Shown: piece by piece, positions 1-7,151 of the stretch
Numbering within the stretch: position 1 is the stretch's first letter
Layout: every line of letters begins with the position of its first letter
Assembly: GCA_903912435.1 (NCBI GenBank)
Contig: CAIWHI010001014.1
Coordinates: 1-11,284 of the forward strand
DNA from: an uncultured Bacteroidota bacterium
GTDB lineage: Bacteria; Bacteroidota; Bacteroidia; Chitinophagales; Chitinophagaceae
Reading direction: 5' to 3'
Length of the DNA: 11,284 nt
Made by a program: the position numbers and the translations under genes
Notes under the pieces: generated by a model
What the model was told of the DNA's origin: nothing
What the model saw: the letters and a program-made list of their open reading frames with translations, nothing else
Database searches by the model: none

Positions 1-913
1 ATAGACCGGTGCCTATAACCCCCATAGCAAAAAGATAATAGGCCATATCACCAGCCAGGGGCCTCAAAGCCTGAGCTGCCTGTTCCACAGTATCAATCTT
101 ATGAATGCCACCTGCCGCCAACACAGAACCCGTGGTGAGGATAATAAAATACATCACCAGATTTGAGAATAGCATACCTACATTAATGTCGGTCTTCATT
201 TCTTTATACATCCTGCTACTGGCAATTATAACCGTTGTTTCATATTTCTGCTTTTCTCGCAACTCTTCAACTTCCATGGTAGTTTGCCAAAAAAAGAGAT
301 AAGGAGAAATTGTAGTACCCAATACCCCGACTAGTATACCTAAAAACTCCTTATTCCACTCAATATGTGGGATAACGGAAGCTTTGAGCACCGCCAGCCA
401 GTTGGTATGGGCCAGAAAGGGCACAATACAGTAAACAAGCAATACCATGGCCAGGTATTTGAGTATATTGGCAATCTTGCGGTAGGGAAACAAAACAATA
501 AACAGCAGCAGTAAAACCGTAAACCCAATACTAAATAGGTTGGCATTCACCTTTGGGAAAATAAGATTAGCCACTGCACCCATGCCGGCAATATCTGCTC
601 CTATATTCATTACTATGGCCGGAAAGCTGAATAGCAACATCAAATAAAGCACCCATTTGGGATAATAATGTTTCAATATGCTAGTGAGTCCGCGCGATGT
701 GGCCAGGCCAATTCTGGCGCACATCTCTTGTATGGAGGCCATTAGGGGAAAGGTAATCCAGGCGGTCCATAAAGTGCCTAAACCATATTGTGCCCCCGCC
801 TGCGAATAAGTTGCGATACCTGAGGGGTCGTCGTCGCTGGCACCGGTAATGAGTCCGGGGCCTAAAGTTTTAAAAAATTTTGTGAAGCCGGAAATCTTTT
901 TTTCTGTCTTCAT
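1..913 (-). CDS. Nramp-superfamily divalent metal ion transporter (C-terminus beyond window)
   Basis: This is a polytopic inner-membrane protein predicted to import divalent cations with protons. About 304 residues are visible, and the C-terminal part lies beyond the left edge. The ATG is at 911-913 and is followed by a short basic N-terminus. The first helix carries GPGLITGASDDDPSGIATY (about residues 18-36), placed like the DPGN metal-binding helix of Nramp/SLC11 proteins. The unwound helix 6 is GTTISPYLFFWQ (about 199-210), placed like the canonical ATVMPHN segment. The visible end, PLAGDMAYYLFAMGVIGTG, also fits the family. The canonical DPGN is DPSG here, and the metal-ligating Met of MPH aligns with Ser (about S203). 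This is therefore a divergent Nramp-like branch rather than a classical MntH, and its substrate cannot be named. The family assignment is strong; Mn, Fe or Mg specificity is open. Confidence 0.88.
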   Translation of the reverse strand, partial: MKTEKKISGFTKFFKTLGPGLITGASDDDPSGIATYSQAGAQYGLGTLWTAWITFPLMASIQEMCARIGLATSRGLTSILKHYYPKWVLYLMLLFSFPAIVMNIGADIAGMGAVANLIFPKVNANLFSIGFTVLLLLFIVLFPYRKIANILKYLAMVLLVYCIVPFLAHTNWLAVLKASVIPHIEWNKEFLGILVGVLGTTISPYLFFWQTTMEVEELREKQKYETTVIIASSRMYKEMKTDINVGMLFSNLVMYFIILTTGSVLAAGGIHKIDTVEQAAQALRPLAGDMAYYLFAMGVIGTGL

Positions 914-1045
914 TATGGTCTAAAGATAGGGATTATGGCTGAACAAAAATAATGACTATGGGCAGTCCTGCTCACATTTACAATATTTTGCAATTGTATT
1001 AATATTCCAAACTGCAACGCAGAACTTACCTAAAAATCCTAATCC

Positions 1046-1083
1046 ATAAAAAGTAATAGCCCCGACAAAAATGTAGAGGCTAT
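1046..1083 (-). terminator. Intrinsic terminator of the GH3-family gene
   Basis: Read on the minus strand, an 8-bp stem (ATAGCCTC with GGGGCTAT, including one T-G wobble) continues through a single T/C mismatch into 3 more pairs (ACA with TGT) closing a TTTT loop. A T-rich run (TACTTTTTA) follows. It begins about 23 bases after the stop codon at 1106. The wobble pair is an A-C mismatch on the plus strand, so the hairpin is better formed in minus-strand RNA, which matches the direction of the gene. Confidence 0.65.
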
Positions 1084-1105
1084 CAATTATTAGGGTAAAC
1101 AACTA

Positions 1106-2647
1106 TTATTTTTTTAATTTTTCGGTTTCAAGGTATCTTTTCCAGTCTTCCAACTGGGCTCCCTTCATCACTCTAGGGAATTTATTCATAGCTCCCTCCT
1201 TCCCTTTGGCTTTTAGATAATCCAGGAATACAGATGATGGAATAACCTCTACAAATATTTCCTTAAGGGCCGATGTACGCTCTACTTCATAGTCATCATT
1301 AAGCTTGCAAAGGGTGATATCAATGAGCGATTTCAGTTCATTAATGTCCACATTTGGGTCATCGCAACCTATATACCATTGGTGGGCAAACAGGTTATTA
1401 TACTTAAATCCGGCTACAGAAAACTCATTGATGGTAATATTGAGCTTTTTAGATACCGTTTCAATGGCCTTATTCATGTTGTCTATCGACATGTGCTCTC
1501 CACATAGGCTAAGGAATTGCTTGGTTCGGCCTACAATTGCTATTTCATGTTCCTTTGCATTAGTGAAGCGTAATACATCACCTATTATATATCGCCAGGC
1601 ACCAGAGCAAGTACTTAATACTACAGCATATTCTACACCTTCCTGCACCTCATGTACCAATACAGTTTTTGGGTTTGCCCTTGGGTTTCCTTCGTCATCA
1701 AAATTTTCTGATGTAAAAGGGATAAACTCAAAGAAAATACCCACATTTAGCACCAACCTGATACCATGACCGGGTTTGGCCTGGAAACCAAATGAACCTT
1801 CAGAGGCCATATAGGTTTCTATGAAAGTAACTTCCTTGCCCCACAATTTTTTGAAACTCTCCCTATATGGCTCGATACTTACACCACCATGAATGTATAC
1901 ACTTAGATTAGGCCAAATGTCATGGATATTATTCACCCCATGATGTTTAATTACCCGCTCTAAAACTATCTGCACCCATGCCGGCACACCACAAACTATG
2001 CCTACATCCCAATGTGGCGCACGCTCCACTATAAGTTTTATTCTATCTTCCCATTTGGTACGTTTAGATATTCGCTGACCCGGCTTATATAATAAGGACG
2101 ACACCCAGCGAGGCATATTCTTGGCACTAATACCACTCATATCACCCTCGTAATATTCACCCTTTTCGAACAAAGTAGTAGTACCACCCAGCATTAATAT
2201 ACCTTTCTCAAAGGCAACAGGCCTGATGGCGAAATTGGCCATGCTGTATAACTGTTTGAACCCTACCTTTTTGATACTTTTTATCATATCCTGGGTAACA
2301 GGTATATGCTTGCTAGCCGCCTCTGATGTTCCTGAACTGAGGGCAAAATATTTGACCTTACCCGGCCATGATACATTTTCCTCACCCGACTGGCATCTGT
2401 GCCACCACTGGGTATACATATCGGTATATGTAGTTATTGGTACACGCTCACGAAAAGCCTTTATAAAATCTATTTCTTTGCTTAATATATCACCAAATCC
2501 GTAATGCTTACCAAATGCTGTATACTGGCCACGCTCAAGCAGTTGCCTAAGCGCATGACGCTGGTAAACTTGTGGGCTTGCCACCGGCAAATTGAATTTC
2601 TTCCGAAGTTGAAGGGAACGGGCTATCAGATTACCTAATACTGCCAT
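1106..2647 (-). CDS. GH3-family acyl-acid-amido synthetase-like protein
   Basis: This 513-residue cytosolic protein belongs to the GH3 branch of the ANL adenylate-forming superfamily. Plant GH3 enzymes adenylate a carboxylic acid such as jasmonate or auxin and then join it to an amino acid. The ATP/AMP-binding signatures are visible: SSGTS at about 104-108, YMASEG at about 279-284, and RYIIGD at about 352-357. They are followed by the GRTKQFLSLCGEHMS hinge region (about 373-387) and a smaller C-terminal domain with the FPRVMKG segment (about 490-496) typical of bacterial members. The length is close to the usual bacterial GH3 size, so it looks complete. The start is supported by normal family N-terminal sequence and by a TAAATTTG promoter motif about 30 bases upstream. 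It appears monocistronic, with its own terminator. The substrates of bacterial GH3 proteins are mostly unknown, and none is assigned here. Confidence 0.9.
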   Translation of the reverse strand: MAVLGNLIARSLQLRKKFNLPVASPQVYQRHALRQLLERGQYTAFGKHYGFGDILSKEIDFIKAFRERVPITTYTDMYTQWWHRCQSGEENVSWPGKVKYFALSSGTSEAASKHIPVTQDMIKSIKKVGFKQLYSMANFAIRPVAFEKGILMLGGTTTLFEKGEYYEGDMSGISAKNMPRWVSSLLYKPGQRISKRTKWEDRIKLIVERAPHWDVGIVCGVPAWVQIVLERVIKHHGVNNIHDIWPNLSVYIHGGVSIEPYRESFKKLWGKEVTFIETYMASEGSFGFQAKPGHGIRLVLNVGIFFEFIPFTSENFDDEGNPRANPKTVLVHEVQEGVEYAVVLSTCSGAWRYIIGDVLRFTNAKEHEIAIVGRTKQFLSLCGEHMSIDNMNKAIETVSKKLNITINEFSVAGFKYNNLFAHQWYIGCDDPNVDINELKSLIDITLCKLNDDYEVERTSALKEIFVEVIPSSVFLDYLKAKGKEGAMNKFPRVMKGAQLEDWKRYLETEKLKK

Positions 2648-2677
2648 TAACTCTTTGCTCTATTTTTAAATGAATAG

Positions 2678-2685
2678 CAAATTTA
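2678..2685 (-). promoter_or_regulatory. Bacteroidota -7 promoter motif for the GH3 gene
   Basis: The minus strand reads TAAATTTG, an exact match to the Bacteroidota sigma-factor consensus TAnnTTTG. It ends about 30 bases before the ATG at 2647, leaving a leader of roughly 25 bases. I see no clear TTG-type -33 box at the expected distance, so the call rests on one motif and its position. Confidence 0.42.
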
Positions 2686-2783
2686 CATTTTCCTTTGTTA
2701 AGATTATGGTAAGTAAATAAAATAAATATATGATATTTATGGGTGGGGAGGAGGAGTTTATCGTTACGGTAGATGTGCAATAC

Positions 2784-2820
2784 TGCTTGTAAACATTTTT
2801 AAATAATTTACATTTCAGCA
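2784..2820. promoter_or_regulatory. Imperfect inverted repeat, possible toxin-antitoxin operator
   Basis: TGTAAA (2788-2793) and TTTACA (2807-2812) are exact inverted arms 13 bases apart. They are flanked by a second inverted pair, TGCT (2784-2787) and AGCA (2817-2820), offset by four bases. The element lies 44-80 bases upstream of the antitoxin start, in the shared region between the divergent GH3 and antitoxin genes. Type II antitoxins commonly bind such palindromes to repress their own operon. The arms are AT-rich and could arise by chance. Confidence 0.3.
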
Positions 2821-2842
2821 AGTATATTCATAGCATTTTTCA

Positions 2843-2850
2843 TAACTTTA
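2843..2850 (+). promoter_or_regulatory. Possible -7 promoter motif for the toxin-antitoxin operon
   Basis: TAACTTTA differs from the TAnnTTTG consensus only in the last base and ends 13 bases before the antitoxin ATG. The position is plausible for a very short leader. There is no clear -33 element, so this is only a candidate. Confidence 0.25.
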
Positions 2851-2863
2851 CTAAAAATAAACG

Positions 2864-3088
2864 ATGGAAACTACAATTAGAATCAACACTGATATGCTTG
2901 ATGACAAAATTTTAGATGGCATCAAAAAAATGTTCCCCCATAAGATGGTTGATATTATTGTTCAACCATCAGATGACACCGATTATATCTTAAGTAACCC
3001 TGCATATGCACAGGAATTACAAGAAAGAATAGAGGAATATGAGACAAAGAAGAAGACCATATTAATAAAAGCAGATGAATTAATATGA
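2864..3088 (+). CDS. Antitoxin of a YoeB-type type II toxin-antitoxin module
   Basis: This 74-residue protein is predicted to bind and neutralise the YoeB-like RNase encoded just downstream and to help repress the operon. The evidence is mainly context: it precedes the toxin and its TGA stop overlaps the toxin ATG (ATGA at 3085-3088), the usual arrangement for translational coupling. The segment DYILSNPAYAQELQERIEE (about residues 41-59) resembles the acidic, helical toxin-binding tail of YefM/Phd antitoxins (compare the YLLxSPANxxxL pattern). The N-terminal half, starting METTIRINTDMLDDKI, does not look like the Phd/YefM DNA-binding fold. It reads as strand-helix-strand (TTIRINT, LDDKILDGIKKMF, MVDIIV). 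Similar small proteins paired with YoeB are, from general knowledge, frequent in Bacteroidota. The gene is visibly richer in A than dnaE, which fits a mobile cassette. Confidence 0.75.
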   Translation: METTIRINTDMLDDKILDGIKKMFPHKMVDIIVQPSDDTDYILSNPAYAQELQERIEEYETKKKTILIKADELI

Positions 3089-3345
3089 GAAATATCGAAT
3101 TTGTACCCAAAGCATTTACTGAATACAGAAAATGGATTGAGACAGATAGGAAAATTGCAATACGAATTGCAGATCTAATAAACGATATTATTCGCAATCC
3201 ATTTACAGGAATTGGCAAACCAGAACCACTAAAGCACCAATTTAAAGGATATTGGAGTCGACATATCGACCAAGAACACAGATTAGTGTATTCAGTAACA
3301 CACACATCTATAATAATTATTTCTTGCTACTCCCACTACCAATAA
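3085..3345 (+). CDS. yoeB: YoeB/Txe-family toxin (ribosome-dependent mRNA endonuclease)
   Basis: This 86-residue toxin belongs to the YoeB/Txe branch of the RelE superfamily. The family cuts mRNA in the ribosomal A site when its antitoxin is lost, which stops translation. The match to E. coli YoeB is strong over the whole length: WIETDRKIAIRIADLIND, then NPFTGIGKPEPLKH (about 38-51), then GYWSRHIDQEHRLVY (about 55-69), with a terminal HYQ. The residues equivalent to the known catalytic E46, R65, H83 and Y84 are all present, here about E47, R66, H84 and Y85, so the enzyme should be active. The gene overlaps the antitoxin by four bases, so translation is probably coupled. It ends 31 bases before the convergent dnaE stop, and no terminator is visible between them. 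Length and C-terminus are normal for the family. Confidence 0.93.
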   Translation: MRNIEFVPKAFTEYRKWIETDRKIAIRIADLINDIIRNPFTGIGKPEPLKHQFKGYWSRHIDQEHRLVYSVTHTSIIIISCYSHYQ

Positions 3346-3376
3346 CCAGCAATCATAACTCCCAATATTTCTTCCC

Positions 3377-6300
3377 CTACGCCTTCTCCAGCGAATACTT
3401 TATCTCATCGTGCAACTGGAGATACTGTATCAACTCATCGTTGAGTTCAATTTTTATGGTCTGGGCTTTAAGGCGAACTGCCATTTTATCGTCTTCATCA
3501 CCTATTTGCAAAATCAATTCGGTACTGCCGGGGTGGGTTTTTACATTGTGCTCCAAAAAGTCTACAAACTCATAGGTTACCTGCTCTAGTTTTAGGGTTA
3601 GGTTTATTCGTTTGGTCATTACTTTACGCACATCGTCCAACAGCATCATATTTTGTATGCCAAACTCCATCACACCGGGGCGGTATTTGTGTTCATCATA
3701 CACCCCGGTTATCATTAATTTCTGGCCATTAATCAGATAATTGGCATACAGCAAATAGCTCTTTTCCCACAGCATTATTTCGTAATTGCCCGAATAATCG
3801 TTGATGGTCATTTTACCAAACTTGGTACCCTTCTTACTGGTAAGGTGGCCCACATCGGTAATATAGCCTGCAAGGCGCACTGTGCGACCCTTGTTCTCTT
3901 CAAGGGTATTTATTGGGGTCATGCCATAGTTATCCATCTCGAACTTAAACCCATCAAGCGGATGGGCACTAAGGTAGATACCAACTACTTCTTTCTCACG
4001 GTCTAATAATTCAGGTAGGCCCCATTTTTCACAATCGGGTATGAGGGGTGGTTTCACCTCGGGCATTACTGATTCACCGAAGAGGCTATTAGTAGCCATT
4101 GATGAGCTTGCCTGAAATTGATTGCCGAATCTCACCAACCTTTCCAAACCGGTTATAGGGTCGGTAGGTGGGGCATAGAAAAACTGCGCCCTATGCATCT
4201 GTTCTGAAAAACAATCTAATGCCCCTGCCAATACAAGGCTCTCCAATGATTTTTTATTTACCGTTCTTTGGTTTACTCTTTTTATAAAATCATAAACTGT
4301 AGTGAAAGGTCCATTTGCTTCGCGCTCGGCAATTATATCCTCTACTGCGGCCTCTCCTACCCCTTTTATGGCATTCATACCAAAGCGAACCACATTCTCC
4401 TTAGCCACAGCAAACCCCTTTAAACTTTCGTTTACATCAGGCCCTAGCACCAGGAGGCCCATACGCTGGCACTCCTCCATGTAGAACTTTATCTTATCAA
4501 TATTGTTCTGGTTATTCAGTACCGCCGCCATATACTCGGCAGGATAGTGTGCCTTAAGATACGCTGTCTGGTAGGCTACAAGGGCATAACAGGTAGAGTG
4601 CGATTTATTGAAGGCGTATTGTGCAAATGCTTCCCAGTCGGTCCAAACTTTTTGTAGCTTGTCTTCGGGGTGCCCCTTGGCTTTTCCTCCCTCCACAAAT
4701 TGGCCCTTCATCTTATCCAGTACGGCCTTTTGCTTTTTACCCATTGCCTTACGTAGTACGTCGGCATCACCCTTGGTAAAGCCTGCGAGACTCTGGGAGA
4801 GCAGCATCACCTGTTCCTGGTATACGGTAATACCATAGGTATCGCCCAGGTATTCCTCCATAGCCGCAAGGTCGTAGGTAGTGGGCTCCAGGCCATGCTT
4901 TCGCTTAATGTAGTTAGGAATATACTCCATTGGCCCCGGACGGTAAAGGGCATTCATGGCAATGAGGTCATCAAACTTATCGGGCTTCAGGTTGATGAGG
5001 TGCTTTTGCATTCCCGCACTTTCAAACTGGAAGGTACCATTGGTATCCCCCCTCTGGTAAAGTTCATAAGTCTCGAGGTCATCGAGCGGAATGGTATCTA
5101 TATCTATAATTACACCATAATTTCTCTTGATTAAGGTAAGCGCATCCTTAATGATGGTAAGGGTCTTCAATCCCAAAAAGTCCATCTTAATAACGCCTGC
5201 ATTCTCAATCACATTACCCTCATATTGGGTAATGAGTGAATCTACATCCTTGGCCATAAATACAGGCAAAAGGGCAGTAAGGTCAGACGGGGCAATGATG
5301 ATACCCGCAGCATGGATACCCGTGTTACGTACCGAGCCTTCCAGCTTTTCGGCATGGCGTAGCACCTCACCGTGCAGGGATTGCTGTGCGGCAATCTCCC
5401 TCAGCTTGGTTACAAACTCCATTTCCTCAGCTCCCAGACCCTCTTTCTGATCAAGGCTACCCTCCCCTTTTATTTCGGCTCTTAAAAGTCGCTTTAGAGA
5501 TATGCCTGGTCTTTCAGGCACCAGCTTGGCTAGCGCATTACTCTCACTTAGCGGAAGGTCGAGCACTCGGGCCACGTCTTTTATACTGCTCTTGGCTGCC
5601 ATGGTACCATAGGTCACAATCTGCGCTACCTGGTTTTTGCCATATTTCTGCACCACATAATCAATAACTTTTTGACGGCCTACGTCGTCAAAGTCGGTAT
5701 CTATATCGGGCATGCTCTTACGGTCGGGGTTCAGGAATCGCTCGAACAGTAATTTGTACTTAATGGGGTCGATATTGGTAATACCTATGCAATAAGCCAC
5801 TGCCGAACCCGCAGCAGAACCACGGCCCGGACCAATAAACACACCCATATCACGGCCTGCCTTAATGAAATCGCTCACAATAAGGAAGTAACCTGCGAAA
5901 CCCATGGTACGGATGGTAAATAACTCGAACCTCAGTCGCTCATCAACCTCGGGGGTTATTTCACGGTAGCGCTCTTTAGCCCCCATCCAGGTAAGGTGTT
6001 CCAAAAAGGCGTTCTGGTCATTATTAAATTCGGTTGGCACCACGAAATTGGGCAGCATGATGTCACGCTCCAGTTTCAGTGGCTTTATTTTATCAAGTAT
6101 CCTATTGGTATTATCCAGGGCTTGCGGAATATCAGCAAACAGGGTACTCATTTCCTGTGTGGTCTTGAAATAAAACCGATCACTGGGAAAAGCGAACCTA
6201 CCACCCTTTACTTGCACCTCATCATCATCACCCAGGTCTTTCCACTTAGGGTCGGATTGCTTGCTACCTGTATTGATACAAAGCAGGATATCATGGGCAT

Positions 6301-6994
6301 TGGCATCAGCCTGGTCTACATAGTGGCTATCATTACTAGCAATAATTGGCACATTATATTTCTCTGCAAACCGCATCAATACCTCATTCACCTTTATCTG
6401 GTCGGCAATTTCGTGGCGTTGCAACTCTATATAATAGTCATCGCCAAAAAGGTCGAGCCACCATTTGAATACTTTTTCGCCTTCAGCCTCACCTTTGCGC
6501 AAAATGGTGCGTGGCACCTCGGCAGCCAGGCAGCAGGTAGTGGCAATAAGCCCTTCGTGGTATTGCAGCACCAATTCCTTGTCTATACGGGGGTACTTAC
6601 TGTAAAGCCCCTCCATATAACCAAGTGAACATAGCTTTACAAGGTTTTTATAACCTATCTCGTCCTTGGCCAGCAATAATTGGTGATAACGCACATCCCT
6701 ATCATCTTTTGAGAAGGCGCGCTTGTGGCGGTTATCAACCAGATAAAACTCGCAACCAACTACAGGCTTTACAATTGGTTCTTCAATGTCTTTGCCCTCA
6801 GGTGTCTTACCCACTACCTTCTTTTTCTTCCAAGCCTCGGCCACAAAGTCGAACACGCCAAACATATTACCGTGGTCGGTAATAGCCATAGCAGGCATAC
6901 CATCGTTGCGGGCCTTATCAAAAAGCTTGGAAATATTAGAAGCCCCATCGAGCAGGGAGTACTGGGTATGATTATGTAAATGGGAGAATTTCAT
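3377..6994 (-). CDS. dnaE: DNA polymerase III subunit alpha (replicative polymerase)
   Basis: This 1205-residue class C polymerase is the catalytic subunit of the replisome. Domains in order: an N-terminal PHP domain beginning HLHNHTQYSLLDGAS (about 5-19) and running to SNDSHYV (about 220-226); the polymerase core with GPGRGSAAGSAVAY (about 388-401); the palm with PDIDTDF (about 429-435) giving two catalytic aspartates (about D430, D432) and KMDFLGL giving the third (about D605); the FNKSHSTCYALVAYQTAYLK fingers region (about 795-814); a helix-hairpin-helix (IKGVGEAAVEDII, about 876-888); and an OB fold (about 1037-1100). SLF at about 970-972 is a plausible sliding-clamp-binding segment. The PHP metal ligands appear intact, unlike in E. 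coli DnaE. Size is normal and no frame disruption is seen. The ATG at 6992-6994 places the PHP motif at the very N-terminus as expected. It appears monocistronic. Confidence 0.98.
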   Translation of the reverse strand: MKFSHLHNHTQYSLLDGASNISKLFDKARNDGMPAMAITDHGNMFGVFDFVAEAWKKKKVVGKTPEGKDIEEPIVKPVVGCEFYLVDNRHKRAFSKDDRDVRYHQLLLAKDEIGYKNLVKLCSLGYMEGLYSKYPRIDKELVLQYHEGLIATTCCLAAEVPRTILRKGEAEGEKVFKWWLDLFGDDYYIELQRHEIADQIKVNEVLMRFAEKYNVPIIASNDSHYVDQADANAHDILLCINTGSKQSDPKWKDLGDDDEVQVKGGRFAFPSDRFYFKTTQEMSTLFADIPQALDNTNRILDKIKPLKLERDIMLPNFVVPTEFNNDQNAFLEHLTWMGAKERYREITPEVDERLRFELFTIRTMGFAGYFLIVSDFIKAGRDMGVFIGPGRGSAAGSAVAYCIGITNIDPIKYKLLFERFLNPDRKSMPDIDTDFDDVGRQKVIDYVVQKYGKNQVAQIVTYGTMAAKSSIKDVARVLDLPLSESNALAKLVPERPGISLKRLLRAEIKGEGSLDQKEGLGAEEMEFVTKLREIAAQQSLHGEVLRHAEKLEGSVRNTGIHAAGIIIAPSDLTALLPVFMAKDVDSLITQYEGNVIENAGVIKMDFLGLKTLTIIKDALTLIKRNYGVIIDIDTIPLDDLETYELYQRGDTNGTFQFESAGMQKHLINLKPDKFDDLIAMNALYRPGPMEYIPNYIKRKHGLEPTTYDLAAMEEYLGDTYGITVYQEQVMLLSQSLAGFTKGDADVLRKAMGKKQKAVLDKMKGQFVEGGKAKGHPEDKLQKVWTDWEAFAQYAFNKSHSTCYALVAYQTAYLKAHYPAEYMAAVLNNQNNIDKIKFYMEECQRMGLLVLGPDVNESLKGFAVAKENVVRFGMNAIKGVGEAAVEDIIAEREANGPFTTVYDFIKRVNQRTVNKKSLESLVLAGALDCFSEQMHRAQFFYAPPTDPITGLERLVRFGNQFQASSSMATNSLFGESVMPEVKPPLIPDCEKWGLPELLDREKEVVGIYLSAHPLDGFKFEMDNYGMTPINTLEENKGRTVRLAGYITDVGHLTSKKGTKFGKMTINDYSGNYEIMLWEKSYLLYANYLINGQKLMITGVYDEHKYRPGVMEFGIQNMMLLDDVRKVMTKRINLTLKLEQVTYEFVDFLEHNVKTHPGSTELILQIGDEDDKMAVRLKAQTIKIELNDELIQYLQLHDEIKYSLEKA

Positions 6995-7058
6995 TTTTGC
7001 ACCACGCCAAAAGCGAATAGCAAAATAACGAAATTAAACGGATGGTTATGGTGGGTAT

Positions 7059-7067
7059 TTATCCACA
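7059..7067 (+). promoter_or_regulatory. Consensus DnaA box upstream of dnaE
   Basis: TTATCCACA matches the strongest E. coli-type DnaA-binding 9-mer exactly. It lies about 65-73 bases upstream of the dnaE start, in the region divergent from the degenerate antitoxin gene. The motif itself is certain; its function is inferred. I see no second box or AT-rich unwinding element beside it, so it is not an origin by itself and would more likely be a regulatory site. Confidence 0.4.
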
Positions 7068-7120
7068 GGTGGGATGGGGAAATACATTCAGCGACGTGGA
7101 TTTTTTCGAACTATTTTGAA

Positions 7121-7144
7121 TAAATTTGTTGAGACAAACAAATT
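7121..7144 (+). promoter_or_regulatory. Promoter -7 motif with overlapping palindromic operator of the broken antitoxin gene
   Basis: TAAATTTG (7121-7128) matches the Bacteroidota TAnnTTTG consensus and ends 23 bases before the ATG at 7152. It overlaps a perfect inverted repeat, AATTTGTT (7123-7130) and AACAAATT (7137-7144), with a six-base spacer. A palindrome covering the -7 box and likely transcription start is what an autorepressed antitoxin operon would show. The -33 region is not clear. Confidence 0.42.
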
Positions 7145-7151
7145 GAAAACA

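Noticed and set aside
105..302. 65-codon open frame on the plus strand
   Set aside because: It is antisense to the Nramp-like transporter, which is strongly supported by motifs.
921..928. TATCTTTA on the minus strand as a promoter for the Nramp-like gene
   Set aside because: It differs from the consensus and ends only seven bases before the ATG, which would require an essentially leaderless transcript; the nearest TTTTTG is also too close for a -33 box.
1305..1769. 154-codon open frame on the plus strand
   Set aside because: It is antisense to the conserved C-terminal half of the GH3 gene and reads as low-quality sequence with no motif.
2955..3305. 116-codon open frame on the minus strand across the toxin-antitoxin pair
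   Set aside because: It is antisense to two clearly recognised genes and has no recognisable domain.
5996..6628. 210-codon open frame on the plus strand
   Set aside because: It lies wholly antisense to the highly conserved PHP region of dnaE and shows no family resemblance; it is a shadow frame.
7059..7067. Replication origin at the DnaA box
   Set aside because: Only one box is visible, there is no cluster, and no unwinding element or dnaA/dnaN neighbours are seen.
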